A DNA stretch of 64,000 bases from NCBI GenBank assembly GCA_943327755.2, contig CALPYF020000003.1:124001-188000 (forward strand), given 5' to 3'. This document shows, piece by piece, positions 30,217 through 37,494 of the stretch. Within the stretch, counting starts at the first letter, position 1. Each line of letters begins with the position of its first letter. This DNA comes from Deinococcus hopiensis KR-140. GTDB taxonomy: Bacteria; Deinococcota; Deinococci; Deinococcales; Deinococcaceae. The notes beneath the pieces were generated by a model. That model ran no database searches. It was not told the origin of the DNA and worked only from the letters and a program-made list of their open reading frames with translations. The translations under genes were made by a program, and so were the position numbers.

Positions 30217-31875
30217 ATGACGCCCTTCTCCCCCGCTCCCGGCACCAGCCCCGTCCAGGGTCTGCACCACGTCACCGTCATGGCCAGCGACCCGCAGCGC
30301 AACCTCGACTTCTACACCCAGGTGCTGGGCCAGCGGCTGGTGAAGGTCACCGTGAACTTCGACGATCCCGGCACGTACCACTTCTACTACGGCGACCAGA
30401 CCGGTCAGCCCGGCACGATCATGACCCACTTCCCCTGGCCCGGCGCCAAGCGTGGCGAGCGTGGCAACGGCGAGGTCGTCGCCACCGCGTACAGCGCCCC
30501 CGCCGACTCGCTGGCCTACTGGCAGGAGCGGCTGGCCGCGCACGCCCTGACCGTCACCGGGGGCACCCGCTTCGGGCAGCCGGTCCTGACCTTCGAGGAC
30601 CCGGACCGCACCTGGGTGGAACTGGTGTTCGAGGACGGACAGGCCGTGCAGCCCTGGCCCGCCTCTCCGGTGGACGCCGCGCATGAGCTGCGGGGCTTCC
30701 ACTCGGTGACCGCCTGGGTGCGCGACACCGACGCCGTGCGGCAGTTGCTGGTGGGCCAGCTGGGCTTCACGGAGGTCGGCAGCGAACCCGACACCGAGGG
30801 CACCCGGACCCGCTTCCGGGGCAGCGGCGACGGCGTAGGCCTGTTCGTGGACGCCGTGGAACGCCCCGGCCAGCCGCGCGGGCACTTCGGGGCGGGCAGC
30901 ATCCACCACGTGGCGCTGCGCACCCGCGACGACGCCGAGCAGGAGGCGTACATGACCAGCCTGACCGGCGCCGGGTACCGCCCCACGCCCGTGCAGGACC
31001 GCCAGTACTTCCACTCGATCTACTTCCGTGAATCGAACGGGGTACTGTTCGAGATCGCCACCGACGCGCCCGGCTTCCCCGACGACGAGCCCGTGGCGGA
31101 ACTCGGCCGGCACCTTAAACTCCCCGCGTGGTTCGAGAGCCAGCGCGCACAGATCGAGGCGCACGTGCCGCGCATCGTCAGCCGCGAGTACGACGTGACC
31201 ATCGGCCAGCGCGCCCTCGGGGCCGCCGCACCCGAGGCCACCCCCGAGGACGAGGGCACGGGCGTCCAGGTCTTCACCGCGGGCCGCCCCCTGGACGACG
31301 CCCGCGTGGCGATGGTCCTGCTGCACGGGCGGGGCGGCACAGCGCGCGACATCCTCTCGCTGGAACGCGACTTCAACCTGAGTGCGTTCACGTACCTCGC
31401 CCCGCAGGCCGAGGGGAACACCTGGTACCCCCAGTCGTTCCTGGCGCCGGTCGAGCAGAACCAGCCGTTTCTCGACCGCGCGCTGGGCACCGTGGACGCC
31501 GTGATGGGCGAACTGGCCGCACGCGGCATCCCCGCCGAGCGGGTCGTGCTGGGCGGCTTCAGCCAGGGCGCATGCCTCGCGCTGGAGTACGCCAGCCGCG
31601 CCGAACGCAAACCCGGCGCGGTGGTGGCCTTCAGCGGCGGCCTGATCACCCTGGACCAGGGCAGCGCCTTCCCCGGCACGCCCGTCTTCATGGGCGTCGA
31701 TCCGCGCGACGGGCACATTCCCCTCGCCCGCTTCGAGGAGACGGCCGCGCAGCTGCGTGAACGGGGTGCGACAGTGGACGCCCGCGTCATCCCCGGCCTG
31801 GGCCACACCATCAACGCGGACGAACTGAACGCCGCGCGCGCCGTCATGCAGGGAATCGCTGGCGCGTTGAGTTGA
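30217..31875 (+). CDS. Fusion of ring-cleaving dioxygenase (VOC/glyoxalase) and alpha/beta carboxylesterase, MhqO-MhqD type
   Basis: 552 residues. Residues 14-300 form two VOC modules: GLHHVTVMASDPQRNLDFYTQVLG opens the first, and SIHHVALRTRDDAEQE plus NGVLFEIATD supply the His and Glu metal ligands, as in extradiol-type dioxygenases of the MhqO family. After a linker (about 310-355), a phospholipase/carboxylesterase domain follows: VLLHGRGGTARDIL, GGFSQGACLALEYA (nucleophile Ser), GVDPRDGHIPL (Asp) and PGLGHTI (His), a complete triad. In Bacillus the two activities are separate genes that detoxify methylhydroquinones; here they are one polypeptide. The ATG at 30217 follows the leaderless -10 box; GGGAGG is too close to act as Shine-Dalgarno. 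Confidence 0.87.
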   Translation: MTPFSPAPGTSPVQGLHHVTVMASDPQRNLDFYTQVLGQRLVKVTVNFDDPGTYHFYYGDQTGQPGTIMTHFPWPGAKRGERGNGEVVATAYSAPADSLAYWQERLAAHALTVTGGTRFGQPVLTFEDPDRTWVELVFEDGQAVQPWPASPVDAAHELRGFHSVTAWVRDTDAVRQLLVGQLGFTEVGSEPDTEGTRTRFRGSGDGVGLFVDAVERPGQPRGHFGAGSIHHVALRTRDDAEQEAYMTSLTGAGYRPTPVQDRQYFHSIYFRESNGVLFEIATDAPGFPDDEPVAELGRHLKLPAWFESQRAQIEAHVPRIVSREYDVTIGQRALGAAAPEATPEDEGTGVQVFTAGRPLDDARVAMVLLHGRGGTARDILSLERDFNLSAFTYLAPQAEGNTWYPQSFLAPVEQNQPFLDRALGTVDAVMGELAARGIPAERVVLGGFSQGACLALEYASRAERKPGAVVAFSGGLITLDQGSAFPGTPVFMGVDPRDGHIPLARFEETAAQLRERGATVDARVIPGLGHTINADELNAARAVMQGIAGALS

Positions 31876-31940
31876 TGGTTGAAAGGTGATAGTCGAAGGT
31901 TGATGGTTGATGGAGAGGCGGTGTCCTCCATCAACCATCA
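31871..31940. repeat. GATGGTTGATGG repeat forming a hairpin between convergent genes
   Basis: TGATGGTTGATGGA (31901-31914) and its exact complement (31927-31940) form 14-base arms. Further partial copies of TTGATGGTTGA and GAAAGGTGAT flank it. It may serve as a bidirectional terminator. A related stretch is at 17674-17702. Confidence 0.55.
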
Positions 31941-31963
31941 CCTTTCAGCCTTCTACCCGAGAA

Positions 31964-32656
31964 CTACCTGAGGAGCGCAGCGACGAACACCGGCACGGCG
32001 TCCGGGCCCTCAAAGCCGGGGGTCAGGGCGCGCAGGGTGAAGAGGGCGCGGTTGCCCTGGACGTCCACCCGCTCCAGCGTGTAGCGGGTGGCGCAGGCGC
32101 GCGCGGCAGGCAGGGCGCGGTCACGCCAGACCTCCTGACCGTTCACGGTCAGCCGCACTCCGGCCGGGACCTCACCCGGGGGCAGCATCTCCGGGTACGG
32201 GCAGCGTCCGGGCAGACGCACCACGTCCAGCTGCACCGGAACGGGACGCGACCACAGGGGCACGGCGGTCATCTGACGCTGACCGGCACGCACACCGTCC
32301 GGCCAGCGGGGGTAGGGCACCGGGTACGCCCACTGGTACCGGGGCACCGACAGGGGCCGCGTGGTGAACGGGGCGACCGCGGCGCGCGTGGCGGCCGTGT
32401 TCAGCAGAGTGTTCAGGACGTGGCGTGGGGCCGCGTCGTCCGTGCGAGTGGCCGCGTACCGGATGCGGCCACTGCGGGTGTCCAGTACGGTCACCTGTGC
32501 GTGTCCGAAGCCGCTGCCGTCGCGTTCCCCACTGACGATGGTCATCACCTGCGCGCCGTCCGCGCTGAAGCGCACCTGGGTGACGGGCAGGCGTTCGTTC
32601 GCCCCGGCCAGACTGGTCAGGCTGAACGCCAGCAGAAGCGGGAGGAGTCGGCGCAT
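31964..32656 (-). CDS. Exported DUF2259-like protein
   Basis: 230 residues with a signal peptide (MRRLLPLLLAFSLTSLAGA). The mature start PVTQVRFSADGAQVMTIVSGERDGSGFGHAQVTVLDT is the pattern of DUF2259 (predicted secreted proteins). A TACGGT box (32663-32668, minus strand) lies 6 bases before the ATG. The start codon lies in the loop of a 17-base-pair hairpin made by the signal-peptide codons and the sequence just upstream. It follows malG by only 41 bases but has its own promoter. Function unknown. Confidence 0.72.
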   Translation of the reverse strand: MRRLLPLLLAFSLTSLAGANERLPVTQVRFSADGAQVMTIVSGERDGSGFGHAQVTVLDTRSGRIRYAATRTDDAAPRHVLNTLLNTAATRAAVAPFTTRPLSVPRYQWAYPVPYPRWPDGVRAGQRQMTAVPLWSRPVPVQLDVVRLPGRCPYPEMLPPGEVPAGVRLTVNGQEVWRDRALPAARACATRYTLERVDVQGNRALFTLRALTPGFEGPDAVPVFVAALLR

Positions 32657-32684
32657 AGGTGCACCGTACTCCTCCCGCTTCTGC
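32632..32684 (-). promoter_or_regulatory. 17-bp hairpin with the start codon of the DUF2259 gene in its loop
   Basis: Arms 32632-32648 and 32668-32684 are perfectly complementary with a 19-base loop. The downstream arm is codons 3-8 of the DUF2259 gene; the upstream arm contains GGGAGGAG. It begins 13 bases after the malG stop codon. Confidence 0.7.
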
Positions 32685-32697
32685 GGCGTGAAGGGGG

Positions 32698-34083
32698 TTA
32701 TTCCTTGACGCCCCCAGCGACCGCGCCGCCGACGAAGAAGTTCTGGAAGCCGTAGAACAGGCCCACGATCGGCAGGGCGCCCAGCGTGGCGGCGGCCGCG
32801 AACACGCCCCACTTGGTGCTGAACTGGCCGCTGGTGAACGAGCGCAGCATCACGCCGACCGTCCAGTGCTCCACGCCGGTCATCAGGATGCTGGCCAGGA
32901 TGAACTCGGCGTACGTGCCGATGAACTGGTTCAGGAAGATGAACACGAGCATGCCGCGCGACAGGGGCAGCACGACGCGCGTGAAGGTCTGCCAGCGGGT
33001 CGCGCCGTCCACCATCGCCGCTTCCTCCAGCGACTCGGGGAGGCTCTCGACGTACCCCTTGAAGATCCAGGTGTTGAAGGCGATCGCGCCGCCCGAGTAC
33101 GCCAGGATCAGCCCGGCGAAGGTGTTCCCCAGACCCAGGTCGGTCAGGAGTTTGAACACCGCGACGAGCGCCAGGAACACCGGGAACATCTGGATGAAGA
33201 TGAAGAACAGCAGCATCTGGAAGCGGCCCGGGAAGCGCAGGCGCGCCATGGCGTACCCGGCGGTGGTGGACAGCAGGATCGCCAGCACGCCGGTCAGGCC
33301 GGACACGAGCAGGGTGTTGCGCACGGAGAGCAGGAACTTGCTCTCGTTGCTGCCGCCCGTGAACTGCGCCGGGCCCATGAAGATCACGAGGACGGCCAGC
33401 GCGGCGACCAGCACGCGCAGGCCCCAGGCGCGCACGTTCGCCAGGGCGTCGGTGTCGCGCCCGACCTTGCTGACGATCAGGGAGATCAGGACGGCGGCCA
33501 GCGCGGCCCCGCCGATCACGGCGAGCAGCAGCTGCCACGCGGGAATGGTGACGCCCTCGAACAGCTTGGCGAAGTTCTCCAAGTTCAGCTGCTTCAGGTC
33601 GGGCAGCAGGCCGGTCTTGTAGAAGATGTTCGGGTTCCCGAAGTCCGGGAAGGCGAACAGGCTGTTGCGCGGGTCGAACGCGGCGATCAGCACGTAGAAC
33701 AGCGGGTAGATGGCGATCAGCACGACCAGGATCAGGAACAGGTGGGTCAGCTGGTCGCCCAGCACCGCCGCGTAGCTGATGCGGCGGCCCGTGCGGGCCA
33801 TGCCGATCCGCTGGCCCAGCAGGCTGGTCAGGGCCAGCACGCCGCTGGCGGCCAGCAGGAACAGCAGGAAGCGCACCCAACCCCGGTCGACGTAGTAGAT
33901 CGAGAAGCTCTTCTGCTTGTCCTTGAGGCTGTCGACCAGCGCGGCGCCCAGCCAGCCGATCAATGCCAGGACGACGACCCCGATGATCCAGGGCAGCGCC
34001 TTGCGCAGGGCGGAGGGTTCGCGGTGGACGTACCCGCCGGGTGGGAGGTTGCCGGGCGGGAGGTTGTTGGGGGCGGTGGTCAT
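32698..34083 (-). CDS. malG: Maltose-type ABC transporter permease MalG
   Basis: 461 residues, much longer than a minimal MalG (about 280) because of an extra N-terminal region with two or more membrane segments (LPWIIGVVVLALIGWLGAALV; VRFLLFLLAASGVLALTSLLG) and a long periplasmic loop. The core shows the EAA motif EEAAMVDGATRWQTFTRVVLP and FLNQFIGTYAEFILASILM. It pairs with MalF to form the translocation pore for a malto-oligosaccharide-type substrate. Its ATG overlaps the malF stop codon (ATGA). Confidence 0.9.
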   Translation of the reverse strand: MTTAPNNLPPGNLPPGGYVHREPSALRKALPWIIGVVVLALIGWLGAALVDSLKDKQKSFSIYYVDRGWVRFLLFLLAASGVLALTSLLGQRIGMARTGRRISYAAVLGDQLTHLFLILVVLIAIYPLFYVLIAAFDPRNSLFAFPDFGNPNIFYKTGLLPDLKQLNLENFAKLFEGVTIPAWQLLLAVIGGAALAAVLISLIVSKVGRDTDALANVRAWGLRVLVAALAVLVIFMGPAQFTGGSNESKFLLSVRNTLLVSGLTGVLAILLSTTAGYAMARLRFPGRFQMLLFFIFIQMFPVFLALVAVFKLLTDLGLGNTFAGLILAYSGGAIAFNTWIFKGYVESLPESLEEAAMVDGATRWQTFTRVVLPLSRGMLVFIFLNQFIGTYAEFILASILMTGVEHWTVGVMLRSFTSGQFSTKWGVFAAAATLGALPIVGLFYGFQNFFVGGAVAGGVKE

Positions 34084-35477
34084 TTGCGGGCCTCCTCGAA
34101 CACGCCGGCGGCCTTGAAGTTCACGATGCTGATTGCCAGGGTCAGGAAGAAGATGATCAGCGCGATGGCGCTGGCCAGCGCGAAGTTCTGCCCGCCGGCC
34201 GACACGAACGCCGTGTTGTACCCCCACGAGAGCAGGATGTCGGTGCTCTGCGCGGTGCTCTCGCGGCCTTCCTGGGCGGGGCCGCCGGCCGTGAGCAGGT
34301 AGATGATCCCGAAGTTGTTGAAGTTAAACGCGAAGCCCGACAGCAGGATCGGCGTGAACGAGTTACGCAGCAGCGGCAGGGTGATGCCGGTGATCTGCTG
34401 CCAGCGGCTGGCGCCGTCGATCTCGGCGGCCTCGTACAGGTCGTCGTTGATGGTGCTCAGGGCGCTGATGGTGGCGGTCATCATGTACGGGAAGCCCAGC
34501 CAAAGGTTCACCATCAGGATGCTGATCTTCGCCCACAGCGGATCGTTCAGCCAGGGAATCGCGACGATGCCCAGCAGCCCCAGGCTCTTGTTCACGATGC
34601 CGAACTGCTGGTTGAACAGCGCGACCCACATCTGCACGCTAATCACGGTGGGGATCGCCCAGGGCAGGAACAGCAGCGTGCGGTACACGTTGCGGCCCTT
34701 AAGGCGCTTGTTGTACAGCAGGATGCCCAGGATCAGGCCCGCGACCGAGTTCAGGACGATGGTGCTGAACGCGAAGATGACCGTCCACAGGAAAACGGGC
34801 CACAGGGCGCGGCTGGCCTTCCCGAAGATCTCCTGGAAGTTCGCGAGGCCCACGTAGCTGATCTTGTTGATGCGGGTGGCCTGCGCGACCTGCACGCTCT
34901 CGGGGGTGGGTGCGGCCAGCGTGAAGGCGTTCCCCTGCGCGGACGCGACCTTCACGCGGTACGGGACGCTGGCGTCCTCGTCGTACAGCACCAGGGTCGC
35001 CCCGGCGCAGTTGGGCGCGGCGCAGTTCAGGTACTCCTGCGCGCTGCCGGTCAGGCCGCTCAGGGTGACGGTGCGGCGGTCACTGCTCAGGGTGGCGTCC
35101 TGACGGGCGGCGCTGTCGGGGTTGCCGCTGTTCTGCCCGCTGTAGTTCGTGAAGGCGTAGTTCACGGTCAGCACGACCGGCAGGACCGTGAACGCCAGGA
35201 TGAATACCAGGGCGGGCAGCAGGTAGAACCAGTTCGTGATCCACGGGAAGGCGCGGTGGGTCAGGGGCGCCAGGACCAGCAGCGACACCACCGTGAACAC
35301 CAGCAGCAGGTAGGCGGGGGCGCCGGGCACGACCTGCGCAGCCAGGGTGGACAGCAACCAGCCGATAAGCACAGACGCGCCCATCAGGGCGGCCAGGATC
35401 AGCAGGGCCAGCAGGATGCCGCGTGAGCCCTGGGGGGGCACGGCGGTGCGGGAACGGGGTGGGGACAGGGTGGTCAT
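34080..35477 (-). CDS. malF: Maltose-type ABC transporter permease MalF
   Basis: 465 residues. N-terminal membrane helices precede a periplasmic domain (about residues 115-210), as in enteric MalF. The six-helix core follows, with LLFLPWAIPTVISVQMWVALFNQQFG and the EAA motif YEAAEIDGASRWQQITGITLP. GFAFNFNNFGIIYLLTAGGP is a strong MalF signature for maltodextrin/maltose systems. A GGAGG precedes the ATG at 35477. It is separated from malE by 284 bases holding two hairpins. Confidence 0.92.
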   Translation of the reverse strand: MTTLSPPRSRTAVPPQGSRGILLALLILAALMGASVLIGWLLSTLAAQVVPGAPAYLLLVFTVVSLLVLAPLTHRAFPWITNWFYLLPALVFILAFTVLPVVLTVNYAFTNYSGQNSGNPDSAARQDATLSSDRRTVTLSGLTGSAQEYLNCAAPNCAGATLVLYDEDASVPYRVKVASAQGNAFTLAAPTPESVQVAQATRINKISYVGLANFQEIFGKASRALWPVFLWTVIFAFSTIVLNSVAGLILGILLYNKRLKGRNVYRTLLFLPWAIPTVISVQMWVALFNQQFGIVNKSLGLLGIVAIPWLNDPLWAKISILMVNLWLGFPYMMTATISALSTINDDLYEAAEIDGASRWQQITGITLPLLRNSFTPILLSGFAFNFNNFGIIYLLTAGGPAQEGRESTAQSTDILLSWGYNTAFVSAGGQNFALASAIALIIFFLTLAISIVNFKAAGVFEEARK

Positions 35478-35610
35478 CTCGTGGGGGCCTCCAGGCGGAC
35501 GTGGGTCAGGGGCAGGTGCGCCGGGCACGTCCGGGGTGAAATCAGTTCGCAGTAAGGTAACGCCGCTGCCACGGGGGCAGCGATGGTGCTCATCAAGACA
35601 TCTGGCGGGG

Positions 35611-35649
35611 CGTGGTTCCAGCGGCGGCCCGGCGGCTGGGAACGCCACG
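35611..35649 (-). terminator. Intercistronic hairpin 2, malE-malF
   Basis: CGTGG...CCACG with inner TTCC/GGAA and AGC/GCT pairing and two small bulges. No T-run, so attenuation or mRNA protection rather than full termination. Confidence 0.45.
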
Positions 35650-35653
35650 ACAG

Positions 35654-35709
35654 TCAGGACGCGGGGGGACGATACGCCTTGTCCGGCGCACCGTCCCTCC
35701 GCGTCCTGA
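35654..35709 (-). terminator. Intercistronic hairpin 1, downstream of malE
   Basis: Arms of 18 bases (35654-35671 and 35692-35709) match except for one G-T pair; loop of 20 bases. It begins about 50 bases after the malE stop codon. Confidence 0.65.
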
Positions 35710-35761
35710 GTGGCCCGGGTGGAGCGAGGTTGTGGTCATGCTCGCCCCACCTCCAGGCGGG

Positions 35762-36943
35762 TTACTTGATGTTGCTGTTGATTTCCTGGACGGCCTTGTC
35801 GAGGATCTGGCCGTAGTTCTGGCCGGACTTCTGGACGCTCTGCGCGATGGCGTTGCTCCAGGGGCCCCACACGGCGCCCATCTGGGGCACGTTGGGCATG
35901 GGGGTGCCCATGCTGATGGTCTTGCCGAAGCCCTGCACGACCGGGTCGGCCTTGAGCTTGGTGCGGGCGCTGAGGCTGGCGGGGATGCGGCCGCCGGCCT
36001 TGTTGAACGCGACCTGGGCGTCGGAGGAGCTGATCTGCTTGGCGAACTGCGCAGCGGCCACCTTGTTCTTGCTGTAGGAGTTCAGCATGGTGCCCTGCAC
36101 GCCCACGAAGGGGCTCCACTTGCCGCTGGCGCCGGGAGGGGTCGGGAAGGGGATGATGCCGTAGTTGATGTTGGCCTTCTTGATGTCGCCCATGTCCCAG
36201 GGACCGGTGAGGAACATGCCGAGGCGGCCCTGCACGAAGGCGCTCTTTGCGGCGTCGCCGTTGACGCCTTCGGGCACGAGGTTGTACTTGTAGCGCAGGT
36301 CGTTCAGGAACGCGCTGGCCTTATCGGCGCCGGCGTTAGCGAGGCCCACGTCCTTGACGTTCAGGGTGCCGCCGTTGTTCTTGAAGACGTAGCCGCCGTA
36401 GGCGCTGATGATGCCGTACTGCATGTAGGCGTTGCTCAGGTCAGCGAGGTACCCGAACTTGCCGCTGCCGGTGTTCTTCTGGGCGGCGGCCAGGAAGGCG
36501 CTCCAGGTGGTGGGGGCGGTGGGCACCAGGGCCTTGTTGTACACGACGGCGACCGCTTCGGCGAACATGGGGATGCCGAACAGCTTGCCCTGGTAGGTCA
36601 TGGCGTTCAGGGCGGTCTTGTCCAGGTCGGTGCGGCTGGTGACGTACTTGTCCATGGGCTCGATGACGCCTGCTGCGGCCAGCTGACCGAGGCGGTCGTG
36701 GGGCTGGGTGGTCAGCAGGTCGGGGCCCTGGCCCTTGGGGGCGCTCTGGATGAACTTGTCGGTCATCTCGCCGAAGGGCACGCTGACGATGTTCACGGTG
36801 TTGCCGGTCTTCGCCTTGAAGTCGGCGGCCTGCGAGCGCAGCCACGCCAGTTCGCTGTCACCGAAGTGCGTCCAGACGGTGATGGTGGCGGCGCTGGCCT
36901 GGCCGAGCAGCGCGAGAGACAGAATGGTCAGAGCTTTTTTCAT
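35762..36943 (-). CDS. malE: Maltose-type extracellular sugar-binding protein MalE
   Basis: 393 residues with a signal peptide (MKKALTILSLALLGQASA) and a family-1 solute-binding fold: ITVWTHFGDSELAWLRSQAADFKAKTGNTV, VPFGEMTDKFIQSAPKGQGPDLL, LFGIPMFAEAVAVVYNKALVP and the helix NKVAAAQFAKQISS. MTYQGKLFGIPM and FLTGPWDMGDIKKANINYGIIPFP closely follow maltose/maltodextrin-binding proteins. The ATG at 36943 has AAGGAG at good spacing. First gene of malE-malF-malG; no malK is present. Confidence 0.92.
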   Translation of the reverse strand: MKKALTILSLALLGQASAATITVWTHFGDSELAWLRSQAADFKAKTGNTVNIVSVPFGEMTDKFIQSAPKGQGPDLLTTQPHDRLGQLAAAGVIEPMDKYVTSRTDLDKTALNAMTYQGKLFGIPMFAEAVAVVYNKALVPTAPTTWSAFLAAAQKNTGSGKFGYLADLSNAYMQYGIISAYGGYVFKNNGGTLNVKDVGLANAGADKASAFLNDLRYKYNLVPEGVNGDAAKSAFVQGRLGMFLTGPWDMGDIKKANINYGIIPFPTPPGASGKWSPFVGVQGTMLNSYSKNKVAAAQFAKQISSSDAQVAFNKAGGRIPASLSARTKLKADPVVQGFGKTISMGTPMPNVPQMGAVWGPWSNAIAQSVQKSGQNYGQILDKAVQEINSNIK

Positions 36944-36967
36944 AGGTCTCCTTACATGGCGCGACTG

Positions 36968-36980
36968 TGAATCGCTTCCA
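36968..36980. promoter_or_regulatory. LacI-type operator in the malE leader
   Basis: TGAATCGCTTCCA, of the form GAANCGNTTC. It is 25 bases before the malE ATG and about 100 bases downstream of the predicted start site. Confidence 0.6.
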
Positions 36981-37088
36981 TTTCGAGGGATCAACTTTGA
37001 TTCCATCGGCCTTCCACGGCAGGGAGGCGCCCGGAGTCCGCGCGGCTGAGCGTCCGCAACGGGTGATTATTCTGGTTGCTCGCCCGAC

Positions 37089-37117
37089 ATTATAGAGGCA
37101 ACGGGGCCTGCTGACAA
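37089..37117 (-). promoter_or_regulatory. Strong sigma-70-type promoter of malEFG
   Basis: On the minus strand, TTGTCA (37112-37117), a 17-base spacer and a consensus TATAAT (37089-37094). The start would be near 37082, giving a leader of about 140 bases. Confidence 0.75.
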
Positions 37118-37454
37118 TGGGGTGACACCGACAATTTCACCGTCCCAGTCAGGGAGAAATCAGTTACGGCCCGGGGCGGATGACCCGGCACGGCATTCTG
37201 ACGATCCACTGAACAAAGTTGAAACTGGAAGCGGTTCACGGAATCCTAACCTTCTCACGCAGCGTTTGACCATCCCCCGGCACCGTGGAACGTGTGGAAG
37301 CCGGTTAGACAGACTGGGCGGAGGCGGCGCGGCCATAGAGCGGAGCAGGTGGCGGCCCAGTGTGGGGCCGTCCCTGAGAGCGGTGGGGCATTCAGGCGGC
37401 CGCAACAACAAATGGTCCGCCTTCCTTACCCCCGCGGCACACAGGGATGACTGT
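37118..37454. other. Divergent intergenic region between malE and an MFS gene
   Basis: Apart from the operator at 37226-37238 I see no gene or hairpin in these 337 bases. It is less GC-rich near the malE promoter. Confidence 0.4.
37226..37238. promoter_or_regulatory. LacI-type operator, distal copy for malEFG
   Basis: TGGAAGCGGTTCA, core GAAGCGGTTC identical to the core at 13255-13264. It lies 258 bases from the copy at 36968, a distance compatible with DNA looping across the malE promoter. Confidence 0.55.
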
Positions 37455-37472
37455 CCTGACCGATCGGTCAGG
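37455..37472. promoter_or_regulatory. Perfect 18-bp palindrome, TetR-type operator candidate
   Basis: CCTGACCGATCGGTCAGG overlaps the expected -35 position of the MFS gene promoter (-10 TATACT at 37482-37487). A repressor bound here would block transcription. No TetR gene is adjacent. Confidence 0.65.
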
Positions 37473-37481
37473 GTGCGGGCG

Positions 37482-37487
37482 TATACT
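37482..37487 (+). promoter_or_regulatory. -10 element (TATACT) of the MFS gene
   Basis: TATACT ends 7 bases before the ATG at 37495, indicating a leaderless transcript and fixing the start. Confidence 0.6.
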
Positions 37488-37494
37488 TCGCCCC

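Larger units (their letters stand above)
35478..35761 (-). other. malE-malF intercistronic region
   Basis: No gene is seen. The region holds two stable inverted repeats (35611-35649 and 35654-35709). The position, between the binding-protein gene and the permease genes, is where enteric malE-malF carries REP elements that protect malE mRNA. Confidence 0.6.

Noticed and set aside
35347..35709. Plus-strand frame in the malE-malF gap
   Set aside because: Its translation is low-complexity and much of it is the strand opposite malF and the two hairpins; no promoter or ribosome-binding site was seen.
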